Below are positions 41,401-50,064 of a stretch of DNA of 64,000 bases, one piece after another. The DNA is taken from the NCBI RefSeq assembly GCF_910592395.1, contig NC_088321.1, positions 4,402,001 to 4,466,000 on the forward strand. The letters run 5' to 3'. The notes under the pieces are model-generated. The model had not been told where the DNA came from. It did not search any database and saw nothing but the letters and a program-made list of their open reading frames with translations. The stretch is from Lineus longissimus (lineage: Eukaryota; Nemertea; Pilidiophora; Heteronemertea; Lineidae). The stretch's first letter is position 1. Each line of letters opens with the position of its first letter. The position numbers and the translations under genes were made by a program.

Positions 41401-41649
41401 AATTTAAAATTCTAGTTAATCCTCACTTGAGCGAAAATCTAGAACTTAGGGCTCACCACACCCATGAGAATTTGTGAAAATCATCATGGATGAGGCTTCA
41501 TTTATTATAAGGAAAAGTTTTTGTAAAAGTTGAAAGTAAAATAAAGTCTGAGCTGAAACAATATCAGTATAGAAATGAACTGTTTCAGATTGACTATAAA
41601 ATACTTGAAGAATATTTGATTGAAGTTTGTACACATACTTTTTTTTAAT

Positions 41650-41913
41650 TTAAAAAATCCAATGTTGAGAGATATCATTGTCTTTTTTGTAAATGAAGAC
41701 CTCATCTTCATCATGAGGTTCTATATTACCCAGATCTAAAATATTATCCTTTATTTCTTTTGGTAATATTACACTGTACAAGGTTTTTTTATCTCTGGGT
41801 ATTAACGATAGTAAAAAAGCATACTTATCGGTTGATGATAGAATATCTATTTTTTCAATTTTATACCAGGTATTATCAGGAAGATTTTTCCAATTGACAT
41901 ATACTTCCTTCAT
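41650..41913 (-). CDS. Small WY-motif protein, paralogue 1
   Basis: This 87-aa protein is intact. It has VYVNWKNLPDNTWYKIEKID (residues 4-23), ILPKEIKDNILDLGNI, and FIYKKDNDISQHWIF at the end. It is about 70% identical by eye to 41982-42248 and related to the repeat-encoded gene (KDLPVNKWYRV). The ATG is preceded by the same roughly 40-bp leader as the gene in the inverted repeat (41914-41953 against 42589-42628), so the duplication included the promoter. The beta-rich pattern would suit a small OB-fold nucleic-acid binder, but I cannot show that. Confidence 0.7.
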   Translation of the reverse strand: MKEVYVNWKNLPDNTWYKIEKIDILSSTDKYAFLLSLIPRDKKTLYSVILPKEIKDNILDLGNIEPHDEDEVFIYKKDNDISQHWIF

Positions 41914-41981
41914 TTTATTTACAAGAAAATAATTTTTGTTAAGTAGACGTTTTGTAAATTAATTAAGTTGTTCTTTTTTAT

Positions 41982-42248
41982 TTAAAAAATCCAATGTTGA
42001 CTCATATCATTGTCTTTTTTGTAAATGAAGACATCATCGTGTAGAAGAGGGCTTATATCACCCAGGTCTAAAATTTTATCCTTAATTCGTTTTGTCAGTC
42101 TTACAATATACAAAGTTTTTTTATCATCTCTGGGATATACAAATAGTAAAAAATCATACTTATCTGTTATTGATAAATAATCCAATCTATCAATCTTATA
42201 CCAAGTATTATCAGGAAGATTTCTCCAATTGACATATACTTCTCTCAT
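41982..42248 (-). CDS. Small WY-motif protein, paralogue 2
   Basis: This 88-aa protein is intact. It has VYVNWRNLPDNTWYKIDRLDYL, a VRLTKRIKDKILDLGDI stretch and the same FIYKKDND-SQHWIF ending as paralogue 1. The start is in ATAATAAAATGAG, exactly at the inner edge of the right inverted repeat. It is a tandem duplicate, and the function is unassigned. Confidence 0.7.
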   Translation of the reverse strand: MREVYVNWRNLPDNTWYKIDRLDYLSITDKYDFLLFVYPRDDKKTLYIVRLTKRIKDKILDLGDISPLLHDDVFIYKKDNDMSQHWIF

Positions 42249-42249
42249 T

Positions 42250-42824
42250 TTATTATGTTTTTATTTTCTTTAGATATAGGTTTTGTCATTATTCCAAGAG
42301 GTTAAATCCATAAAACTTTTTACCCTGTTTTGTTTCCTTGACTCCTGTGAATCTTATATAATTGTGATCAAGATTTATTTTTTGTTTGATGACACTCGTC
42401 GCCCACACTGTCAATTCTTTAGATTCTGAGTCTTCAAGTTCAAGAAGTGTTGATTCTCCTATTTTTGTGCTTATACTTCTGAATGAGTTGACTCTATACC
42501 ATTTGTTCACTGGAAGATCCTTAAATTTTAGATAATCTGTTGACTCTGTGACTCTTGATTCAAGTTCTTCATTTGACGGAAAGTTCATTTTATTTACAAG
42601 AAAATAATTTTTGTTAAGTAGACGTTTTGTCATTTTTGTCATTTTTGTAATTTTTGTAATTTTTGATAATTTTTGTAATTTTTTTCTTTTTTTTAATTTT
42701 GATAATTTTGATAATTTTGATAATTTGGTCAATTTGGACGATTTAGTGACTTGACTGAGAAATGACTGGAAACTATTTAGACTAGGATTTGACTGGAAGT
42801 TAGAATCCCCATTATTACACTACT
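42250..42824. repeat. P2 right terminal inverted repeat
   Basis: Complement of 17652-18004 joined with 27500-27717, about 575 bp, with about one substitution seen. It holds a complete gene (42289-42588) and serves as the reference empty site for the CACTA insertion. Confidence 0.95.
42289..42588 (-). CDS. Small protein encoded inside the P2 inverted repeat
   Basis: The chosen start is the ATG at 42588 in TAAATAAAATG, giving 99 aa. An upstream in-frame ATG (42732) would only add a Lys/Leu/Thr low-complexity translation of the AAATTATC-type repeat. Motifs are FKDLPVNKWYRVNSF (residues 22-36), LLELEDSESKELTVWATSVIKQKI, and IRFTGVKETKQGKKFYGFNLL. Because it lies in the repeat, P2 carried two copies, and the left one is broken by CACTA. 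It is related to the two downstream paralogues. A single-strand-binding OB-fold is my guess from the W..S/FxG.K..K.G..Y pattern. Confidence 0.65.
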   Translation of the reverse strand: MNFPSNEELESRVTESTDYLKFKDLPVNKWYRVNSFRSISTKIGESTLLELEDSESKELTVWATSVIKQKINLDHNYIRFTGVKETKQGKKFYGFNLLE

Positions 42825-42830
42825 ATGGAC
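42825..42830. repeat. Target-site duplication of P2, right copy
   Basis: ATGGAC, identical to 17646-17651. Confidence 0.95.
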
Positions 42831-42919
42831 TTTTCACTGTCCATCACTCGAGCTATGCTCTCAGTCTCTGCTCTCTGGACTTTGTTCGGCTCCACTTCCA
42901 TGTTCGGTTCCACTCCCAT
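42825..42919 (-). pseudogene. 5' part of the P1 membrane-protein gene split by P2
   Basis: The ATG at 42917-42919 sits in GATTAAATGG inside the 3' end of the gene 42861-43580, in another frame. About 30 codons run to the ATGGAC junction (42825-42830), where P2 interrupts. The rest is at 17201-17651. Confidence 0.75.
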
Positions 42920-43580
42920 TTAATCTTATGAAATTTTTATGTTCATTAGCAGATTTTGTTTCTTGACAATGTCCTAAAGTTGATGATGCAAGAGCAGTTA
43001 GTGCACCCATTCCCAGCTGGTCTTCGTCATCAACAGGCAAGAAAAACTTTGTTAATTTAGTGTAAGTTTTTAAGACTGTCTTACCCAATGAATCGTTAAG
43101 TCTGGCAGCCATCTTTGTTTGGTAAATTCTATGATGCTTCAGTACTTCCTTCTCATTCATTGCGTCTAAGTCATTAAATGTAAACTGTTTATTCAGGAAA
43201 TCCTTGCTTTTACCTGTTGCCACCAGAACTTCTAGGTCTTGTTTAGCTTTAAGGCCAGTTTCAGTTAAATTTTGTTGAGAGCTAGTCGAGCTTTGTTGGC
43301 AACTAGGGTTAACTAGGCCTTGACTAGAACAGACTAAATTTGAACTAGTTAACGCCTTGTTAAAAGCTTGTTGCTTTGTAGTGTAATTCTGTTGGTAATT
43401 AGCAGTGTTCTGTTGAAAGTTAGCTGCATTCTGTTGGTAATTAGTTGCAATGGGATTAGCTTGATTTGAACTAGAATTAACTGAATTTAAACTAGAATTA
43501 ACTGGAGTCACTCCATTAACTGGGATCACTCCGATTTGTTTCATTTGTTGTTCAATTATCGTTGATGTCTGATTATTCAT
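42861..43580 (-). CDS. Gln/Asn-rich protein with a conserved helical core (P1)
   Basis: This 239-aa protein is intact. Residues 1-110 are Gln/Asn/Ser-rich with repeated NYQQN-like units. Residues about 140-205 form a helical core resembling the P2 protein 32752-33180. The start is in CTAAATAAATGAA. Its 3' end overlaps the start of the split membrane-protein gene. The function is unknown. Confidence 0.65.
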   Translation of the reverse strand: MNNQTSTIIEQQMKQIGVIPVNGVTPVNSSLNSVNSSSNQANPIATNYQQNAANFQQNTANYQQNYTTKQQAFNKALTSSNLVCSSQGLVNPSCQQSSTSSQQNLTETGLKAKQDLEVLVATGKSKDFLNKQFTFNDLDAMNEKEVLKHHRIYQTKMAARLNDSLGKTVLKTYTKLTKFFLPVDDEDQLGMGALTALASSTLGHCQETKSANEHKNFIRLNGSGTEHGSGAEQSPESRD

Positions 43581-43687
43581 TTATTTAGAATGAAAATCCC
43601 AGAATTGCAAGGTCTAGACTACATGGTAAAGGGTAACATTTACTGATATCTTGCGCCTCTAATGCCTTCAATAAAATTTCACTTTGT

Positions 43688-46484
43688 TTATCGATTGCTT
43701 TCAAGCCTGTAATTTGTGAAGAAAATACTTCCTAAGAAACCAGACCATAGTGATCTCAAATCATCCAGTCGGTCCTTATCTGTTGGATTCGGTTTCAATA
43801 CTACATAATCAATTTTCAATGCTTGAAATGCTTGGTGTAAAAACAGCTTGTAATTTATGTTAATTTTAACTCCCCTGTAATGAAGATATTTGAGGAATGC
43901 GAAGAAAACCATTCTTTTTTTTTTGTAATTGATAATTTTATTCACCAAAAACACAACTGTTACATGAAGTTCTACAGAATAAGAGGGCATGCAAGTACAT
44001 AATATTGTTACAATATAAAACGATAGATGGCGACCTTGTTGTTCAAAACGGTTCAGGGTATAGTAAATTCCTTTTGCGGCTACAGATAACAAGGCAAAAG
44101 TGGGTCAGCGTGCAATTACTCGACGAAATGTACAGTGTATGTTATGCTATATTTTCCAGGGCATCTATGAGAAGGCCCCATTTCATCATGAACTTATCGT
44201 GTTTGAGATAGATCTTTTCTATTCTCGACGTGAACCGTATCATTGATAATAAGTTTCTGAAGAATGGTTGCGATTGTCTGAGTTTACAGTGATACAAGAA
44301 TTGTTTTGCAATTAAATTGATATGCTGGACCAGTTCCGATGAACGAGGATCTCCCAGAATTACTTCTCGGAGATTTGGTAGAAATTGTTCGCCATGATCC
44401 GAGAGCCACTCTGACAATCGCAACCATACTGACTTTGCGTGGGTACACTCAAAAAAGACATGTTCCAAAGTTTCCGTGTAAAAGCCACAGAAGCTGCACA
44501 TTCTGGATTCGCTAATGCCATATTTATGCAAGAGGACATTGGTGGGCAAAATACGATGCAGTATTTTCAACTGAAAAAAGTCGCAATTTGGCCTCCCTCG
44601 TACAAGTGAATGGAATTGAATAGATTGATGACCAATCATTGTCCTCTCCAAATAAGTTTTCCCATTTGCGTTGTGATTTATCCGGACATGTTGCATACAT
44701 TTTGATCACCCTTTTATAATATATTTGGGTTGGTTTAGCACAGTTTTTGATAGCAGCAATATTTACCGGCATAAATTCGACCAGTTTACATCCGCCTTCC
44801 TTTATACGCTTTTTCCAATTCTTTGGTATGGCATCAACCAGAGCCTTGTGCTGCAGAAAGTGTACATTACCCGTAAATTCAGGTGAGAGCTTTTCCCAAG
44901 TGAGAAAGTTACCATCGTCATCTATAATTTGATTAATAAATTGTACACCACTTTCGTGCCAGCCTTTGTAAAATATACTCCTCCCATTGATTTTGATATA
45001 TTTGTTATGAAATAATGGCTGCTTTAAAATGTCCTCAATATTTGAGTTGCGATCTATTTCACTACTGACCAGAGACACCCAAGCACCGAAAACATCCTTC
45101 CAGAAGGGGTTAAGTTTGGATAAAAACGAGGAATTGTTATCATTACTATACCAGATAAAGTGTCCACCATAATCCTCGAGAGTGGACACCAGTAAAGTAT
45201 TCCAGGGAGTAACCTTGTCAAGCTTAATCAGCCGTTTCATCCAAGACAATTTAAGTGATTGACAAAAGAGAGTAACATTTGGAACATTGAAACCACCATT
45301 TTCATAGCAATTAAACATTGTTGTACGTTTGATTTTGTCTCTCTTGTTTGCCCAGATGAATTCAAAAATTCGCTTTTGGAGAGCGTCAAGAATATGTCTT
45401 GGTGGGTTAGGTAGAGCCATGAAAAGGTGTACCAGTTTAGACAAAGCAAGGGATTTGGCAATGACGATGCGACCAAATACTGTCAAGTTCCTAGCCGTCC
45501 AGGCATTTAAGGTAGCCTGGAAGTCTTTAAGCTTTGTGCGATAATTCGTTTCCGTGTAATCATTGCTATCCAGGTCGAATTTGATCCCCAAGCTTCTAAA
45601 TGAGCCACGTGTTTGCCATTGAAGAGGCAAATCCGGACGGTAGATAACATCATCATTCAATCCTATTCGAACCCCAACTGTTTTATCATAATTAAGATGC
45701 AGACCTGAGCAGTCAGCAAATGCCTCTAAAATATGGAGGACAGTGCAGAAAGTCTCCTGATCGTTTTCAAGGAATAAATCGATGTCATCCGCATATTGAC
45801 TGATGAGAAATTCAGAACTGTCAATATTGATACCTTTAACATCCGGGTGTTCGACGAGGGCAGCTGTCAGCAACTGTGTTGCCAAAATGAATAGGTAAGG
45901 GGAAGAAAACCATTCTTAGATCTGTGAAATTGTCTTCGGTCAACTGAGGTTTACCAATTGCTCTGTTAATAAATTCAATTTCTAAATAAGTGTCACACTC
46001 TAGACCAGGTAAGACATCATTGGGTTTGAGTTTAACTAGACCAAATCGTAAGGCACTCAGGACTATTTTTTCATAGCTGGCCGCGCAGAGCCATTTTCTT
46101 GGACTTGAGAAGTAAACCTTAATCCTACTTTCAACAAAATGTTTCAAATCATTTACCAATAAATCTGACAGACGTGTCTGTCCAAGGTTTATGATGATGT
46201 GGTCAAAGTAACGTGTTTTGTTCTCAATAGTGATTTCTGGATTCTTAAAGTCATCACTGTAAGTGGTCGAATTGCAATTACTGCAGTATGTGTAAAGTTG
46301 CTTGGCCGGTCTGTCAAAATTCAGTTTTTTCTGGCATTCAAAAAGTGTCCATCGTTTGCAGTTACCACACAATTGAGCATCACTTCCTGTGAATGTATCA
46401 TACTGTTTCATAAGTGTTACCTGAGTAATAGGTGTTACCTGGTTCATAGGTGTTACTGTAAGATCGAGCTCTGCTCTGTGCACT
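43688..46484 (-). pseudogene. P1 zinc-ribbon protein gene split by a LINE
   Basis: The 5' part (about 46484 to 45902) encodes a zinc ribbon, CGNC (39-42) and CSNC (67-70), then a beta/alpha region with KIVLSALRFGLVKLKPND. The 3' part (43917 to 43688) continues with FLKYLHYRGVKINI and a WSGFLGSIFF tail. The halves join in frame across the 16-bp duplicated GAAGAAAACCATTCTT. No ATG precedes residue 1 in frame. Two ATGs near 46540 would be in frame only if a one-base change in an A-run (near 46530) is allowed. It may correspond functionally to the P2 zinc-ribbon protein 31988-32713. It is likely transcription-related (inference). Confidence 0.65.
43918..45901 (-). mobile_element. 5'-truncated LINE (L1/Tx1-like)
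   Basis: A 1984-bp body on the minus strand has a T-run at its low-coordinate end (poly-A tail) and exact 16-bp duplications GAAGAAAACCATTCTT at 43902-43917 and 45902-45917. Coding remains are the reverse-transcriptase part with SQYADDIDLFL (near 45780-45800), then thumb and linker, and a C-terminal zf-RVT zinc finger (CSFCGF...HVFFEC, near 44440-44510). One frameshift lies near 44590. The YADD motif plus zf-RVT suits L1/Tx1-type elements. It arrived as a dead, truncated copy. Confidence 0.9.
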
Positions 46485-46616
46485 TTGTCCGGATCTTCTT
46501 CAGAGATTTTCGATAACGATTCAACCCTTTTGTTTTAACCATTTTAACCATTTTTATCAATTTTACGTATTTGGTAAGTTTGGTAAGTTTTTGGGAAAAA
46601 AAATTAAAAAAAACCA

Positions 46617-46785
46617 AAGACCCCCAGTGTTAACAGAAATTTTCCATGTTGGGTTTTTGGTAGTGTTTGTGGGTTAAAACAATGAATTCTTGACAAATGT
46701 ACATGAATAATGATGAAGGGTGAAGTTTTTTGCCCATGATTCTAGGTTTTGTCGTAGATAGTCGTACATTCGTTTCCTTATTACT
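46617..46785. repeat. P1 right terminal inverted repeat
   Basis: Complement of 2620-2789 with visible divergence. Ends CCTTATTACT, followed by TACATAAGT (46786-46794). Confidence 0.92.
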
Positions 46786-46794
46786 TACATAAGT
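46786..46794. repeat. Target-site duplication of P1, right copy
   Basis: TACATAAGT, identical to 2611-2619. Confidence 0.8.
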
Positions 46795-47069
46795 TGCATA
46801 GTAAGCAATGAAACCTATATCGGGGTTTCAGATGAGCTCTCAATAAACCGTTAAACACCACACGCGTGCAACTATCTAATTCCTTAATAATTTTTGTTTC
46901 GGAAATTGCTAATCAGTTTGTCAGAAAAAATAACTCAATCTAAAAATCTATACTTGCTCGCGTATGGTCTTTACATGCATTCAGCCAACAAGTTCTACAA
47001 ATAATATTCATTTTACAAGAAGCAATACACATTATTAATGGATACACGATGCGCTTGTTATATATGCTG
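46795..47069. other. Spacer between P1 and P3
   Basis: No gene or clear repeat. I looked for an inverted repeat of P3 here against 58870-59100 and found none. Confidence 0.5.
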
Positions 47070-47645
47070 TCAGTCTGCCCCATACATTATCTCTTTTAAG
47101 CTTTTTGCGATGTGGAAATGGAGGAAACTGGAATCGAACACTGGTTTATGATCAGCGGCAAATGTTTTTGTCACAAAATTGTTCACCATTTTATCGTTTT
47201 CGTTCAAACGATTCTTATCAAAACTGTTCACTATATCCCGCATGGTGTGGCTTCTACATTTTTGGAAAATATAGTAAATAACGTGTTGTCCACAAACTGT
47301 ACTGAGTGGGTTTTGGATCATGCGTGTATTTCACCTGTAATGTTTTCTTGTGCCTAGAAAATCGTAGAATGTTGATACAGCTGGCAAAAAGCCGTACGGA
47401 TCATAATATTCGGGTATTTGATTTTGAGAAAAGTAAAAGCCAATCCAATGTTTGCCTGGACCGGAAGCGATGTCCGTATTCACAACGTATGCACGTGGTT
47501 TTCTGTCTCTTTGGTCTAACGGCAGTGTATCAGCCGCGCAAACTTCAACGAAGGTTGTTCGTGTTTCCAGATGTCGTTTGAGAAGACGATCGATTTCCTT
47601 ATTATTCATTGAAGGTGACTGTGCGATTGTTGTCAATTTCCACAA
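47070..47645 (-). pseudogene. Adenain-like cysteine protease with in-frame TGA
   Basis: The two segments are in one frame, separated by TGA at 47331-47333. The catalytic pattern is visible: VNTDIASGPGKHWIGFYFS (His near 47435), YYDPYG (Asp near 47400), and TVCGQHVIYYIF after the stop (Cys near 47290). This is the Polinton/adenovirus maturation-protease family, which trims capsid proteins. It is the only such gene in the window. Confidence 0.85.
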
Positions 47646-47717
47646 TAGCTTCGAATTCCATATAAACTACAATAGTTATACTCTTATCGGCTGGTTCTTT
47701 CAAACGAATGTCAAGAC

Positions 47718-48919
47718 TTATGTTTCCTTCACGTACCAAGTTGAAATTGGAAATGTTTGAAACAGGTTGAAGACGTAGAGAGCGGATCCTTTCGGATAAT
47801 CCTCGTTCGCGTTTATAGCTATTCCCTGGTCAGTTCCCCAAACGTTAGTTCCGTGTAATACCGTGAAGTAACCGGGTAGGAACTGATCGTTGCCGTAATC
47901 GAGGTTGATCATTTCAAACGGTACTGGCATTTGGTTTTTTCGCAACGTAATACTCGACACATTGAAGTGTTGAAAGTTGAACGGGTTCTTGTCCAGCGTT
48001 CCGTTGAAAGCGTCGGACTCCACCAATCATACGATGATTCTTCCCGGTAAACGACCCTGTAACAAGTTATTTTCTGACAAATCCGAACGGTTGTCCCCAC
48101 GTGTATAAAACTTCATTTGAACTGTGGTTACGGGATATTTGGCGGGTCCTTGCAAAAAACGTTCCTCATGGCTAGGGCTAACATGTTCGGCAATAGTTTT
48201 GATATTGATTTTCAAAATCGCTTCCTCCAAACTAATCGTGTACTTCTGGGTGTTATCCTTGGCCATTAAGACAAAACTGGGGTCTTGTCTCACCAATCTT
48301 ACCGTCAGTTTTACTTGATTCAGAATTAATTTTTTTCTGCGCAAATAGTTCGTTGTGAATCTGTCCCAGGCATTCTACCGTTTTATTGCCTTTTGTCCAC
48401 TTAAAGCGAGCATTGGCGCCTTTGTTTGCACTTCTTCCTGTTTTCACGGTATTACCCTGTAGATCGGGGTTCGCATCCACCAATTTGGAGCTGGTCACTT
48501 TTTGCTGCCTTCGAGAACGAGAGGGTGGACTGGAGATACGATCGATAGCCGTACATCTGATCGTGCCCCCCTACCTGTCTTCCATTGGCGTAAACCTCAA
48601 CTTGTTTGAAATAGCTTCCGATAAAATAATTGATGGGAAACACCAGCGATTTATCGGGCAATGGGTCCGCTGTCGTGAGTACTGCACCATCTTTGTCCAG
48701 TATCCTGAATTTCAGATATAAAAAGCTGTCTCCCAAATTCAAATATTCGTCTTCGGCGGCGTTGACCCTAAATTCAATTGGACCACCCTTGTCCAGGAAA
48801 GTGATAGGATGGAACTCTTTAAATGAACTGTCCTCTATACTCGTCTGTGTGGGCTTAACTTCAAAGAGTTCCAATTCGCTACGTCCGCAATCGCAAGAGT
48901 CCGTATCCAATAGCGACAT
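47718..48919 (-). pseudogene. Major capsid protein, F54H12.2-like, several frameshifts
   Basis: The N-terminal block (48919 down to about 48490) has MSLLDTDS, SELELFEVKPTQTSIE, GPIEFRV and VEVYANGRQVGG. It shifts frame near 48490, near 48340 and near 48026, with the last piece (FQHFNVSSITLRKNQMPVPFEM, LPGYFTVLHGTNVW) ending at 47718. The N-terminal signature is the Polinton capsid type often labelled F54H12.2-like. It is clearly decayed. A LINE fragment lies immediately upstream of the ATG. Confidence 0.85.
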
Positions 48920-49275
48920 AATAATAATAATAATAATAATAATGATGATATTGTAGTGCTTATATAGCGCTTCTCAGAACGATTGCTGTTAAAGCGCTAC
49001 TCCCCATAAAACTTCCTGAATAACCAGGTATTCAACCCATTTTTGAATGCTGCAGTGGACTCCTGGGAAGTTATGTTTTGTGGCAGCTCATTCCTCAAGC
49101 GTGCAGCACCGACAGAGAAACACCTGTCACCATAGGTGGTTTTGGTGCGCTTTACATGCAGTTTGTTACTGCTTGTGGAACGAGTCTGCCTTGGACCAGA
49201 TTGAAACTTAATTAGCTCATTGAGGTACACATGAGCTCTTCCCTGCACTACCTTGTGTGTTGACATGATAGCTCT
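48920..49275 (-). mobile_element. 3' fragment of a CR1/Jockey-type LINE
   Basis: The minus strand encodes YGDRCFSVGAARLRNELPQNI and FKNGLNTWLFRKFY, the usual C-terminal end of CR1/Jockey-clade reverse transcriptases. It ends in a trinucleotide (ATT/AAT)n tail at 48921-48944. Only the last 90 codons remain. Confidence 0.75.
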
Positions 49276-49353
49276 TATATTTTAGCTGAAGAAAATGTTG
49301 CCACCCTGCTGTTGTCGTCGGTTTTTACGCGATTTTCTCTTTCTTTTTCCTCC

Positions 49354-49819
49354 TTAATTGGGACTCCTGGGCCCCCACATGGGCTTTTCCTTTTTTTTGT
49401 GTCTTTTGGCCGTTAAACTCTGCCCAATTTCTTCATCTGTATTATCCGGCGCTAAGATTGGACGCTTGATCCCGCCAACAACTTGCTTTTTAACGTTATG
49501 TCCGATTTTGTGTAAGCTTTCTTTTCCCCTTTCCTTCAGGGCGGTTTTAATATATTTTTCACCGGACACCACGTCCGAAAGCGCTTGAGCGCCCCATTTT
49601 AAGAGGCTCTTTCCAGCGCTTACGGCTACCTATTTTTATGGAAGGAACCACAACTTTTTTCAGCATCGGAACCACTGTTTTGAATATTGAGCTGAATATG
49701 CCTCCGAGTACATGCCAATGCTGGTATAAGCTATCTCCTCGAAAAACGGGAAGCCCAGAACCCGTCTGATAGTGTCTTCGATATGCGTTTATGTCCGGAC
49801 GGTAAGGAACCAGCACCAT
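49354..49819 (-). pseudogene. Small basic virion-type Polinton protein, frameshifted
   Basis: The first part (49819 to 49559) has SGLPVFRGDSLYQHWHVLGGIFSSIFKTVVPMLKKVV, an amphipathic-helix pattern. The second (49572 to 49354) is basic, with KRPILAPDNTDEE and a Lys-rich end. The frames meet near 49600. The GxGLGGxF/amphipathic helix followed by a basic tail is common in Polintons and recalls small adenovirus-like virion proteins. The exact role is unknown. Confidence 0.65.
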
Positions 49820-50064
49820 GATGAATTCGTCCTCGAACGATTTTACAGGCTGAATGTTTGTTTCTTGTTTTTAAAAACACGATATTTTCCCCTTACAAAC
49901 CCTTTAAGAGCTAGGTGCGTTTTTCCCACTTGGTTAAGCGATCCGATTGTTCTTCTTCTTCGTTTTCTTTATGATTTCTGTCCGGACTAGCTGTTGATTC
50001 TAATAGAGGACTCCATGATTTGTTTTGGGACCAATTGGGCACAGTTTGTACAGGCGTTGTTTTT

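Larger units (their letters stand above)
17652..42824. mobile_element. Polinton/Maverick P2 (inner, young)
   Basis: It starts AGTAGTGTAATAATGG and ends in the exact complement, with inverted repeats of about 575 bp and a 6-bp duplication. Without the 9.5-kb CACTA insertion it is about 15.7 kb. By eye the two repeats differ at about one position, so insertion was recent. It encodes pPolB, integrase, packaging ATPase, major capsid protein, penton-like protein, a zinc-ribbon protein, membrane proteins, and a gene inside the inverted repeat itself. Only two lesions are seen in its own genes, a TAG in pPolB and a one-base shift in the capsid gene, besides the CACTA hit. No adenain-type protease was recognised. 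Confidence 0.96.
2620..46785. mobile_element. Polinton/Maverick P1 (outer, old, interrupted)
   Basis: The element has AG...CT termini, terminal inverted repeats of about 170 bp, and a flanking direct repeat. Its span is 44 kb, but subtracting the nested P2 (25.2 kb) and a LINE (2.0 kb) leaves about 17 kb, a normal Polinton size. The left block (2884-17198) is mostly plus strand. The right block (42831-46550) is minus strand. The two blocks originally met at about 17200. Core genes seen are pPolB, rve integrase, A32-type ATPase, major capsid protein and two penton-like proteins. At least eight lesions make it a non-autonomous fossil: frameshifts, nonsense codons and insertions. The diverged inverted repeats fit that age. 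Confidence 0.95.

Noticed and set aside
42589-42732. N-terminal Lys/Leu/Thr-rich extension of the repeat-encoded protein
   Set aside because: It is a translation of a simple AAATTATC/AAAATGAC repeat. The downstream ATG carries the shared TAAATAAAATG start motif and the paralogues begin there.
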